A stretch of DNA of 64,000 nucleotides from G965216695 sp965216695. GTDB lineage: Bacteria; Pseudomonadota; Gammaproteobacteria; Pseudomonadales; Azotimanducaceae. A model generated the notes under the pieces. That model made no database searches, was not told where the DNA came from, and was given only the letters and a program-made list of their open reading frames with translations. The translations under genes were made by a program, and so were the position numbers. Shown piece by piece: positions 35,791 through 43,904 of the stretch (position 1 is its first letter; every line of letters begins with the position of its first letter). Location: positions 1 through 64,000 of the forward strand of contig OZ244212.1 in the NCBI GenBank assembly GCA_965216695.1, given 5' to 3'.

Positions 35791-36666
35791 TCATAGATTC
35801 CCGCCGTCGCGCAACATCGCTGCGTGCGCATCGAGCGCTTCGAGTGCCTCGGGCAGCGGTGCGCTGGGGAGCCTCAGGATCATGCGGTTGATACCCGCAT
35901 CTCGATAGGCCGATACCCTCTCCGGCGGCGCGTCGACACCGGTGGTGGATATGTCCGGGGTCGGGACGCCGCTATCGCGGGCCCGGGAAAGCAGTGTGCG
36001 CGCCAGATCGAGAAAGTCGGCCTCCGGTATGACCCGCCCGCGCAGTGCCTCGGGCACGTCGACCGCGGATACCGCAGGGAGCCAGCCGTTGCCGTAGCCC
36101 AGAATACGGTCGAGAACGTGGTCGCCGCCCCCGGCGATCAGCACGGGGAGTGGATCCTGGACGGGTTTGGGCCACTGCCACACAGGGTCGAAGTCGACGT
36201 GCCGGTTGTGGTACTCGGGCGTTTCGTCACTCCACAGCACGCGCATTGCTTCCACGCGCTCGCGCATCAGGCGGAATCGGGTAGACGGATCGGTACCGTG
36301 ATTTTGCATCTCGCCTTCGTTCCATCCTGCACCGACACCGAGCGTTACGCGCCCGCCGCTCAAAAAGTCGAGGCTGGCCACGGATTTGGCGCAATTGATT
36401 GGATCACGCTGAACGATCAGCGTTATCGCGGTGCCGAGGCGGATTCGATTGGTAGCCGCTGCCGCGTCGGTGAGCGCAACGAACGGATCCAACATGCTCA
36501 GGTACTCACGCGGAATCGTTTCGGCGAGTGGAAACTCGGTGTCTACGGGCATGTGCGAATGCTCGGATACCCAGAACGACTCAAACCCGCGTTCTTCGGC
36601 TGCGCGCGCAATATCGGCAGGCCGCGCGGAATGGTCGGTAACGAACATGCTGACGCCGAATTTCAT
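35791..36666 (-). CDS. LLM-class flavin/F420-dependent oxidoreductase
   Basis: The 291-residue TIM-barrel protein has the luciferase-like pattern: AARAAEERGFESFWVSEHSHMP is close to ADIARAAEERGFESFWVSEH in the sequence, followed by RIRLGTAITLIVQRDP and FLSGGRVTLGVGAGWNEGEMQNHG. The last block is typical of the F420-dependent subgroup (TIGR03619-like), though FMN use cannot be excluded. These enzymes perform hydride transfer or oxygenation in catabolism. It sits between a P450 gene and a CoA-transferase gene on the same strand. F420-type members are commoner in Actinobacteria, so horizontal origin is possible. Confidence 0.85.
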   Translation of the reverse strand: MKFGVSMFVTDHSARPADIARAAEERGFESFWVSEHSHMPVDTEFPLAETIPREYLSMLDPFVALTDAAAATNRIRLGTAITLIVQRDPINCAKSVASLDFLSGGRVTLGVGAGWNEGEMQNHGTDPSTRFRLMRERVEAMRVLWSDETPEYHNRHVDFDPVWQWPKPVQDPLPVLIAGGGDHVLDRILGYGNGWLPAVSAVDVPEALRGRVIPEADFLDLARTLLSRARDSGVPTPDISTTGVDAPPERVSAYRDAGINRMILRLPSAPLPEALEALDAHAAMLRDGGNL

Positions 36667-36686
36667 TCTCTGCCTCCTTTGAGCGG

Positions 36687-37904
36687 TTATACGATTCCCG
36701 ACTGCTCGAGCCGCGCGATATCCTCGGCACTGTAGCCGAGTTCAGTCAGCACTTCGTCGCGATGCGTACCGACGTCGCCGCCGGGCCAGCGTGTCGTTCC
36801 CGGCGTCGCGTCGAGCTTTGGCAGCAACGCTGGTATCTCCAGCGGCTTGCCGTTGATCGTTACGGATTCGAATAGGCCGCGAGCTCGAAATTGCGGTTCG
36901 TTGAACATGTCTGCAACGTTGAGTATGGGTCCTACTGGAACGTCGGCCGCTTCGAGCACGTCTATCACGTTGGCGGCATCATGGCGCCGAGTCCACGCGC
37001 CGATCGCGTCGTCCAGGAGCGTCTCGTGTTCTACTCTACCGGGATTGTGCGCCAGTCGCGGGTCGTCCGCCAGGTCATCGCGATCGATGGCTCGCATCAG
37101 CCGTTTGAAAATCGAGTCACCGTTGCCGCCGATAACGACGAAGCGTCCGTCAGCACACTTGTATGTGTTGGTCGGTACGATCCCGGTGATGGTCGATCCC
37201 GAAGGTTCGCGGATAGCCGCCGCGCCGGAATACTCCGGGATGACCCCCTCCAGAAGATTGAACATGGATTCGAACAGCGCCACATCCACAACCTGGCCTC
37301 GCCCGATTTTCTGTCGCGCCAGCAGCGCGAGCGCAATACCGAACGCAGCGTGCATGCCGGACAGCGTGTCACCGATGCTCAGATTGGGTCGGATCGGCGC
37401 TTCACCCGCGTGCCCGTTTACGTAGCGAAAGCCGCTGTACGCCTCAGTAACGGAGGCATAGCCGGGTTTCCGGGCCAGCGGCCCGGATTGTCCGTAGCCA
37501 GAAATGCGTGTGTAGATCAGGGCAGGGTTGGAGGATTGAAAACGTTCGGGTCCCAGGCCCCACTTCTCCATCGTTCCCGGTCGGAAGTTTTCGATGACAA
37601 CGTCCGCGCCGTCAATGAGTTCACCTGCGATCCGGCGTCCTTCTTCCGAGCGGAGATCGAGAGTAAGACTGCGCTTGTTGCGGCCGAGGCTCCTCCACCA
37701 GTACGCGGTGCCTGTCTCGTCGAGCAGCCGCCAACCGCGGATCGGGTCGCCGCTGCCCGGTGGTTCCACTTTAATCACATCGGCCCCAAAGTAGCCGAGC
37801 AGGGTTCCGGCAAAGGGACCCGCCAACAGCTGACCTACTTCAACGACACGCACCCCTGAAAGCGGTGCGGTGATGGCTGTGTTCGAACCGGTCTCCTCAG
37901 TCAT
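36687..37904 (-). CDS. CaiB/BaiF (family III) CoA-transferase
   Basis: From ATG 37904 (MTEETGSNTAIT) the protein has 405 residues, the usual family length. Markers are GVRVVEVGQLLAGPFAGTLLGYFGADVIKVEPP near the start, GRNKRSLTLDLRSEEGR, VIENFRPGTMEKWGLG, and the catalytic Asp179 in SIGDTLSG. It moves CoA between acids, activating a substrate without ATP. It probably heads a transcript with the LLM oxidoreductase and P450 downstream. ATG 37961 is an alternative start that adds 19 unsupported residues. Confidence 0.88.
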   Translation of the reverse strand: MTEETGSNTAITAPLSGVRVVEVGQLLAGPFAGTLLGYFGADVIKVEPPGSGDPIRGWRLLDETGTAYWWRSLGRNKRSLTLDLRSEEGRRIAGELIDGADVVIENFRPGTMEKWGLGPERFQSSNPALIYTRISGYGQSGPLARKPGYASVTEAYSGFRYVNGHAGEAPIRPNLSIGDTLSGMHAAFGIALALLARQKIGRGQVVDVALFESMFNLLEGVIPEYSGAAAIREPSGSTITGIVPTNTYKCADGRFVVIGGNGDSIFKRLMRAIDRDDLADDPRLAHNPGRVEHETLLDDAIGAWTRRHDAANVIDVLEAADVPVGPILNVADMFNEPQFRARGLFESVTINGKPLEIPALLPKLDATPGTTRWPGGDVGTHRDEVLTELGYSAEDIARLEQSGIV

Positions 37905-37972
37905 AGTCTCCGATACTCCAAAAGCAATGCGCCGAGCAAAAGGCACGCCGATATCAAGCACGGGTGTGCTGT

Positions 37973-39340
37973 TTACGCGACGCTCTCCCGCATCTCCTCC
38001 GCTTCAAGTTCGCGATGGCTGTTCGCGTACGCACGACGTCCCATCCAGAGCGCGATGCACCCGGTAAGTCCAAACACTGCGGTCATCGTCAGAATGGAGT
38101 AACGCACGCCGTCGTCGCCAGGGAAAACAGATTCGTTGAATGCGCCCGCAATGGGAGGACCGAGCATCATGCCGATGGACACGACGACGAGGTATACGGC
38201 GGCGACCCGCGCTCGCAGCGGGGCGGGCGTAACGACTGGCAGCGAGCCGTAGGCAATCCCGAACGGAGAGTTCACAAATATCATTGCGGGAACGTAGAGC
38301 ACGAACGCGACGGTGGCGGATGGAGCAAACTGAATCATTGCCACGAACGGCAGCGTCAGTATTCCACCGATCATGCCTGCGAGAATGTTGCCGTCGCGCC
38401 GACCGCGGGCCTCCAAACGCCCGGCGTACCAGGCAATCAGTACCGGACCCAGCGGACCGGTAAGAAAGAAGATCCAACCGAACGTCTTTGACGCCTCAGC
38501 CGCATCGACGCCGTGCACGCGTACAAAATACGATACCGTCCAGAACACGAACGCGTACCCCATCAACGCTAGCGACAGAAACCCAATGTGATGCGGCACC
38601 AGTGCTCGCCAGTGGTTCCGGTAGAATTGCGCCAATGTCACGCTCGTTGCACCCTCGCCCGGGCGGGCCGCGGAGAGTACCGCGTGGCGGCGTACGGGTT
38701 CCCTGATGACGAGCATCAGAAGTGCCAGCAGCAGACCCGGTGCGCCTACGTACACGAAGGTTTGTTGCCACGGTTTCAGTTCGCCGATCCAGGGTAGGAT
38801 CAACGGATCCGCCGTCGCGACGATCTCCAGGACCGTGCCGCCAACGATGAATGCAATGCCCGAACCCATGACCGCGCCCGTTTGATAGACGCTGAGCGCC
38901 AAGGGTATTCGGTCCTTGGGAAAGTAGTCGCTGATGAGCGAGGTGGTGGCGGGCGTGAGCGTCGCTTCGCCTACGCCCACGCCGATTCGCGCAAAAAATA
39001 CCTGCCAGAATGTTCGCGACAGGCCGCAAGCCATCGTTAGTAGAGACCAGAAGAAAATTCCGGTCGCAATGATCGCTTTGCGGCTGCGGCGGTCGGCGAG
39101 CGTCGCGATCGGGATCGCCGCTAGAGCGTAGAACAACGCGAAGATCCCGTACAGCCAACCAATGCTTGCGTCGCTGGCGCCAAGGTCTCGCTTCATTGGA
39201 TCGACGACGATGGCCACGACCTGGCGATCGACAAACGCGATCAGTGCAGCCAACACGAGTAACGCCACGACAAACCATGCGTAGCCGCGCGGCGGGTAGG
39301 GGAGCGGGGGATTAACCGACCGGACCGACGTGTCGCTCAA
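37973..39340 (-). CDS. MFS transporter
   Basis: I use TTG 39340 as start because TTGA overlaps the stop of the upstream gene and the protein then begins LSDTSVRSVNPPLPYPPRGYAWFVVALLVL, giving 455 residues. Twelve hydrophobic segments are visible, with the MFS signature in LADRRSRKAIIATGIFFWSLLTMACG between helices 2 and 3 and GVGVGEATLTPATTSLISDYFP in helix 4-5. It resembles spinster/aromatic-acid type permeases and should move a small organic substrate. It is translationally coupled to the selenocysteine-containing redox gene upstream. Confidence 0.82.
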   Translation of the reverse strand: MSDTSVRSVNPPLPYPPRGYAWFVVALLVLAALIAFVDRQVVAIVVDPMKRDLGASDASIGWLYGIFALFYALAAIPIATLADRRSRKAIIATGIFFWSLLTMACGLSRTFWQVFFARIGVGVGEATLTPATTSLISDYFPKDRIPLALSVYQTGAVMGSGIAFIVGGTVLEIVATADPLILPWIGELKPWQQTFVYVGAPGLLLALLMLVIREPVRRHAVLSAARPGEGATSVTLAQFYRNHWRALVPHHIGFLSLALMGYAFVFWTVSYFVRVHGVDAAEASKTFGWIFFLTGPLGPVLIAWYAGRLEARGRRDGNILAGMIGGILTLPFVAMIQFAPSATVAFVLYVPAMIFVNSPFGIAYGSLPVVTPAPLRARVAAVYLVVVSIGMMLGPPIAGAFNESVFPGDDGVRYSILTMTAVFGLTGCIALWMGRRAYANSHRELEAEEMRESVA

Positions 39341-40431
39341 GGTTGCCAGCGCACGTAATAGTTTTTGGGGCCTTCTTTGCGAATGTCGGTCAGCCAGTCG
39401 CCATCGTAGGGCCACCTATCCGGTGACGATGGGTCGGGGCCTTGCCAGAAACGCGCGAGCGGGCCGTCGCCTACGGGTTCCAGCGACCACGCCTGACGTC
39501 GGAAGGTCCAGCTATCGGGAACCAGTTGGTGCGCGCGGCGGAAGTGCGCCGTTGCTTCCGCGTGCCTGTCGCGCTGTTCCAGGGCGCACGCGAGCGAAAA
39601 GTGCGCGTGGCCGAGCGCCCGATCTGCGTCTCGCGGCGCCGATCGAGCGACCACCTCGTGCGGCGATAACGCAAATCGACTGGCGGCGCCGTTCGCGACC
39701 CAGTCGCGCAACGCATTGTGGTAGGCCTCGGGATCAGATTCGATCTGAACCGCTTCGGCCATGATCTGCTGCATCCGCTCCGGCATGTCCGGGGGTGGTT
39801 GCATCGCTGCGGGGCTGTCTTGTGGCGGTGCGGGCGCGGCTTCCGCCGGGCGAACGATTACGCCCTGTTCATCGATCCATACGCTGTTCGGAATGTTCAC
39901 CACACCGAGCCAGTCCGCGAGTTTGTGCTCCGGGTCGAGCAACGCAGGATGGGTGGGTGCCGCGGCTTCGATGGCGGCCCGACACCCGTCCGCACCCAAC
40001 GCATCCTGTCCGACCGTGACGATCTCGAGCCCCTGGGGATGCAACTCTTCTCGCAAAACCTGCCACACGGGCAGGTCGTTGGCGCAGCCTCAGTACGGCG
40101 CCCACGCGTAGACAACGATCTTCTGTCCGCGCAGCGTGGAGAGGTCGAACATCGTGCCGTCGAGCGTCGGCAGGCGCATCTCGGGTGCCGTTGCGCTCTC
40201 GAGCACCCGACCGCCGGCGCGGGGTCCGAGCGCCCACAGATCCATGGACTCGGACTTCACAAGCGGCATCTGTAGTTTGCCGGCTAGCAGCCCGACGTCG
40301 ATCGTCTGCGAGTCGACCGACGCATCGAGCGGTACGCACAGATCACCCAGGCAGGCCCCTTCAGGTTTCAACTGCCAGCCGGTTTCGTGTTCGAATTCAG
40401 CCGCGGAACAGGTCAGAGACTCCAGAATCAT
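39337..40431 (-). CDS. TlpA/ResA-like selenoprotein (in-frame UGA = Sec114)
   Basis: One gene of 364 codons is interrupted by a single UGA at 40090-40092. Both sides fit one thioredoxin-fold protein: ...LRGQKIVVYAWAPY-Sec-GCANDLPVWQVLREE..., where TlpA/ResA-like relatives have Cys at the UGA. The predicted redox motif is Sec114-Gly-Cys116. Before it is a 100-residue domain with CLGDLCVPL. After it come the thioredoxin remainder (VNIPNSVWIDEQGVIVRP), a Pro-rich linker and a TPR-like C-terminal part. A SECIS-type hairpin follows the UGA. ATG 40431 has GAGG eight bases upstream. Its stop overlaps the MFS start. A nonsense mutation is the alternative, but position and hairpin argue against it. 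Confidence 0.8.
40058..40076 (-). promoter_or_regulatory. Bacterial SECIS-like hairpin after UGA 40092-40090
   Basis: On the reverse strand the sequence ACCTGCCCGTGTGGCAGGT forms a perfect 7-bp stem with loop CGTGT. It starts 13 nt after the UGA, so the apical loop lies about 20 nt downstream, within the known window for SelB recognition. The loop has the required GU. The hairpin also encodes protein, as bacterial SECIS elements do. Confidence 0.75.
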
Positions 40432-40503
40432 GCGCCGGACCTCGAGGTTCAGTATGCAACCATTGTGACGCGCGCGTTCCGCGCGCGCCAGTCGCGAACA
40501 TCG

Positions 40504-41835
40504 CTAGACGGGGTCCGGCTGACCGCGGAACTCAAGACGCACCCACGGGATCAATCCGTCCTGGAACTGCGAGCGTTCTTCGCGACGCCAAAAGGGCGGC
40601 GGATGATCGCCAATCAGGATTGCGTCTGTGGGCGGCAGATCGGGATGCAACAACATGTCTGCCACGTCGGTGAACACCTGCTGCCACAAGTCAGCCATTC
40701 GGCAAAGCTGCTGATCACCACCGCGATCACAGGTTCGGTGACGCAGTGGAATGTCGAGGTCTACCGGAAGATGGCTATTGAGCGTCAGCCAGTAGACGAG
40801 TTGCGGACGCGGTGCGTCGCGATGCGCGAGCAGTTGCTCGGCGACATCGCTCGCGATGTCCGTGTCGCACATCCCGGTGAACACCCCGCGGCAAACAGGC
40901 CGTGAAGCGTTCCAGAGCGAATCCGCGAAACGCATGTCTGTGAACCCTATGACCGGGTACCAGCTCGTGCGATCGAACATCCTGCCGGTAAAACCGTGAA
41001 AGGCCGTCGCGTCGTGTCCCCGAGCGCGATAGGCCGCGGGCAGGCACTGTCGGGTCTGGTTCGCGTTCAGCTCCCGATACGATCCCCAGTAACCGCATAA
41101 CTCACGGAGCTCCGCGGCCGTGGTGGAGCCATAAAACGGGGCTGTACCCTGAGACAAGCGGTAGCGGCTGCGGAATTTCGCATTGGCGACCGGCGCAACG
41201 ATCTCGCGGTGCAGATCCTCGTTCCTCAACGCGCCCCAAGATTCCACCATTACCACGAGCAGCTGTCGGGAACCGGGTGCGGGCGCCGAATGCCGCAGTC
41301 CCGATGCGTCCAACGCCGAGTCGAATGGTGCGTCGCTTGCAAGATAGCGGCCGAATGTGTATCGGGCATCGAATTGAATCCATGCGTCCATCGCCAGCAC
41401 GCACACCATGGCGAAGAGGGGGCCGATAAACGCGAAGTCGCGCCAGCGGCCGTTTGGGCGCGCCAACGCGTAAATCACGGCCGCTGCGGTTACCGCCACA
41501 GCCAACCCGGCGATGGCATAAGTGGAATAGTCGAATGGCTGCAGCGTGCCGACGTACCGAAGCGCAAATACGAGGTCGTTGATCGTGAGGTTGAACAGGT
41601 TGGCGAGTACGCTGGCCACGTCGCAACCGAGAACGACCAGGTAGCCGATGGCAATCACGGGTGCGGGAGCACGGTGCAGAAATACGCCGACGGCGAAATA
41701 CAGCGCGATTGCCAGCGTTCTGGGTGGACCGCCAGTCCACCAAAGCAGCATAAACGGTAAATTGACGAGCAGAATCCAGATCAGCAGGAATTCGCGCGTC
41801 GCTGCCGGCCGACGTCGGCTCAGAGTCTCGTTCAC
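40504..41835 (-). CDS. Membrane-anchored sulfatase-like (alkaline phosphatase superfamily) protein
   Basis: The 443-residue protein has about five N-terminal transmembrane helices (roughly 16-33, 39-53, 58-82, 106-125, 134-152). A periplasmic catalytic domain follows with VVMVESWGAL, the likely nucleophile region GTAPFYGSTTAAELRELCG, and the metal-binding LIGDHPPPF near the end. This is the layout of phosphoethanolamine or phosphoglycerol transferases of the cell envelope. It is shorter than classical EptA/LtaS proteins, so the substrate is uncertain. It lies 72 bases upstream of the selenoprotein gene in the same direction, and no functional link is obvious. Confidence 0.75.
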   Translation of the reverse strand: MNETLSRRRPAATREFLLIWILLVNLPFMLLWWTGGPPRTLAIALYFAVGVFLHRAPAPVIAIGYLVVLGCDVASVLANLFNLTINDLVFALRYVGTLQPFDYSTYAIAGLAVAVTAAAVIYALARPNGRWRDFAFIGPLFAMVCVLAMDAWIQFDARYTFGRYLASDAPFDSALDASGLRHSAPAPGSRQLLVVMVESWGALRNEDLHREIVAPVANAKFRSRYRLSQGTAPFYGSTTAAELRELCGYWGSYRELNANQTRQCLPAAYRARGHDATAFHGFTGRMFDRTSWYPVIGFTDMRFADSLWNASRPVCRGVFTGMCDTDIASDVAEQLLAHRDAPRPQLVYWLTLNSHLPVDLDIPLRHRTCDRGGDQQLCRMADLWQQVFTDVADMLLHPDLPPTDAILIGDHPPPFWRREERSQFQDGLIPWVRLEFRGQPDPV

Positions 41836-41950
41836 GTATGGGCGTCCGGAAGTTTAGCCTTGGATTAACGCTCAGGCGTCAACCGCGGGAGCGCAATGTA
41901 TACGCTGGGCCGGACGCTCGCCACCGCAGGCCGGCGAACGACTTGCCGCG

Positions 41951-42298
41951 TCAGCGATAGTTGCGTCGCGCCCGTTCCCGCGCGGCGGAACGCGCACGGC
42001 TGTGGTAGGCGGATCGCTTCTGCAGCCGATAGCGATTGACCTTGGACTTGCGTTGCAACGTTACGGCCTTTGGCCCCGAGCGGTCATCGGCCGGTACACC
42101 CGTCGGCTTATCCATGCCGTTGGCCTCCGACAGCTCAACAACCTCGGCGCCACGCACGGCAAACTGCTCCTCGGTGAAGTGCCGAACACCGTTCTCGTCA
42201 ACCCAGGTGTGTATCTGCGTGTCAGCGAAAACGTTGGAGGTACCGGCAAGGACCAGCATCGTTGCGGGCAGCAGCATACGTAGGCTGCGCTTGCGCAT
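41951..42298 (-). CDS. DUF4124-domain exported protein
   Basis: From ATG 42298 the protein has 115 residues with signal peptide MRKRSLRMLLPATMLVLAGTSNVFA. The mature start, TQIHTWVDENGVRHFTEEQ, is the typical DUF4124 motif (a W-x-D-x2-G small beta unit). The C-terminal half is very basic (RSAYHSRARSAARERARRNYR). ATG 42340 would add 14 residues. DUF4124 proteins are common in Gammaproteobacteria and of unknown function. It is divergent from the second CYP153-like gene, with a CRP-type site in between. Confidence 0.75.
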   Translation of the reverse strand: MRKRSLRMLLPATMLVLAGTSNVFADTQIHTWVDENGVRHFTEEQFAVRGAEVVELSEANGMDKPTGVPADDRSGPKAVTLQRKSKVNRYRLQKRSAYHSRARSAARERARRNYR

Positions 42299-42340
42299 GG
42301 TCGCTATGAGTCGGATCGTTGATTTCGCAATGCTCTGCAT

Positions 42341-42597
42341 CGTCGATGCTCCCTCGGCTCAATTCGTTACTTATGTGTGATGCGGTTCGCTCATTTGCAA
42401 CGTTACTGTCGCCGCAGGTGCAAAAATGTGAACTGGGTCACAGATTTTCGCGGAGTTACATGGTGGTGATGTTTGCTACATCATGCCGACGAACCGCTTG
42501 CACGCCGCGACATCTGGCGCAATTGGCAGGAACTGATCTTGCGGACCCGGGGACCGCTGGCCAGAATAGATCAAATTGTTCAGTATCGGAGGGCCGC
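42341..42597. other. Divergent intergenic region before CYP153 gene
   Basis: The 257 bases between the DUF4124 gene and the P450 gene contain a CRP-type site at 42427-42442 and a CGGAGGG ribosome-binding site at 42587-42593. The P450 frame is open farther upstream, but that part lacks family similarity, so it is treated as non-coding. I see no other gene here. Confidence 0.5.
42427..42442. promoter_or_regulatory. CRP/Vfr-type operator
   Basis: TGTGAACTGGGTCACA matches the consensus TGTGA-N6-TCACA exactly in both half sites, and is flanked by A-rich bases on the left and ATT on the right as in the extended consensus. It lies 155 bases before the CYP153 start and about 90-130 bases before the DUF4124 start, so it could control either gene. 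A cAMP-CRP family regulator is the inferred partner. Confidence 0.65.
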
Positions 42598-43866
42598 GTG
42601 AGCGAAGCCTACGACGCAAACCCGGCACGCGGGATCCCGGATCCGTACAGTATCCCGTTGGATGAGATCAACGTAGCCCAGCCGCACCTGTTCCAGCAGG
42701 ACGCGCACTGGGAGTATTTCGCGCGGCTGCGGGCCGAAGCGCCGATTCACCTCTGCAAGGAAAGTGAGTTCGGCCCGTACTGGTCAATCACGAAGTTCGC
42801 CGACATCCTCTATGTCGACACCCATCACGACCTGTTCTCGTCGGAGGGTGGCATAACGATTGGTCCGCCGGTGCACGAAGAAGTGCGCGCCGAAGAGTTC
42901 AAAACGCCGATGTTCATTGCGATGGACCCGCCGAAGCACGACGTACAGCGTGCGACGGTTACGCCCGTGGTCGCGCCCCAGAACCTTGCGGTACTCGAGT
43001 CGACGATCCGGACTCGCGCCGCGAATATCCTCGATTCGCTGCCCACCGGCGAGACGTTCAACTGGGTCGACCGCGTATCGATCGAACTCACGACCCAGAT
43101 GCTGGCTACGCTGTTCGACTTTCCGTTCGAGGATCGGCGCAAGCTCACGCGCTGGTCGGACGTGGCCACCGCAGCACCGGGGCAGGGTATTGTGGATTCG
43201 ATTGAGCAGCGACGTGAAGAGTTGCTCGAGTGCCTCGAATACTTCACCCGTTTGTGGAACGAACGGGTGAACGCGCCGCCGGGTAACGACCTGATCTCGA
43301 TGCTCGCGCACGGCGAGTCGACGCGCAACATGGACCCGATGGAATACCTCGGCAATCTCATTCTGCTGATCGTCGGCGGCAACGACACCACCCGGAATTC
43401 GATTACCGGGGGTGTCTATGCGTTGAACAAGAATTCGGACCAGTACGACAAACTCAGGGCAGAGCCTAAGCTGATTCCGAACATGGTATCGGAGATCATC
43501 CGTTGGCAGACGCCACTCGCGCACATGCGGCGCACGGCGATTGTCGACACTGAACTGCGCGGTCACCAGATCAAGGCTGGGGACAAGGTGATTATGTGGT
43601 ACGTGTCAGGCAACCGGGACGAAGATGCGATTGCGAATCCGGATCAGTTTCTGGTCGACCGCGAACGAGCGCGTCATCACCTGTCCTTTGGCTTCGGTAT
43701 ACATCGTTGCATGGGTAATCGCCTGGCGGAAATGCAGCTGCGCGTGCTGTGGGAAGAGATTCACAAGCGTTTCCGCTTCATAGAAGCCATGGGTGAACCG
43801 ACCCGCATCTACTCGACGTTCGTGAAAGGGTATTCCGATTTGCCGGTGCGTGTGCATCCCCATTGA
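42598..43866 (+). CDS. Cytochrome P450, CYP153-like alkane hydroxylase (second copy)
   Basis: Start GTG 42598 lies five bases after CGGAGGG and gives 422 residues, a normal CYP153 length. It parallels the P450 at 25407 throughout (GIPDPYSIPLDE, FGPYWSITKFADILYVDTHHDLFSS). The I-helix is GGNDTTRNSITGGVYALN and the heme loop FGFGIHRCMGNRLAEMQLR with Cys371. Terminal hydroxylation of alkanes or alkyl chains is expected. The two copies are clearly diverged, so they may differ in substrate. Upstream lies a CRP-type site, which suggests catabolite control of this copy. Confidence 0.9.
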   Translation: MSEAYDANPARGIPDPYSIPLDEINVAQPHLFQQDAHWEYFARLRAEAPIHLCKESEFGPYWSITKFADILYVDTHHDLFSSEGGITIGPPVHEEVRAEEFKTPMFIAMDPPKHDVQRATVTPVVAPQNLAVLESTIRTRAANILDSLPTGETFNWVDRVSIELTTQMLATLFDFPFEDRRKLTRWSDVATAAPGQGIVDSIEQRREELLECLEYFTRLWNERVNAPPGNDLISMLAHGESTRNMDPMEYLGNLILLIVGGNDTTRNSITGGVYALNKNSDQYDKLRAEPKLIPNMVSEIIRWQTPLAHMRRTAIVDTELRGHQIKAGDKVIMWYVSGNRDEDAIANPDQFLVDRERARHHLSFGFGIHRCMGNRLAEMQLRVLWEEIHKRFRFIEAMGEPTRIYSTFVKGYSDLPVRVHPH

Positions 43867-43904
43867 CTCAATGGGACGCCGCTGCCAGTTGGGGTAACGA
43901 ATTC

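Noticed and set aside
39337..40068. Separate gene starting at GTG 40068 (after the UGA)
   Set aside because: It would begin in the middle of a thioredoxin fold without its first strand and redox residue. The upstream frame supplies exactly that part and has its own good start site.
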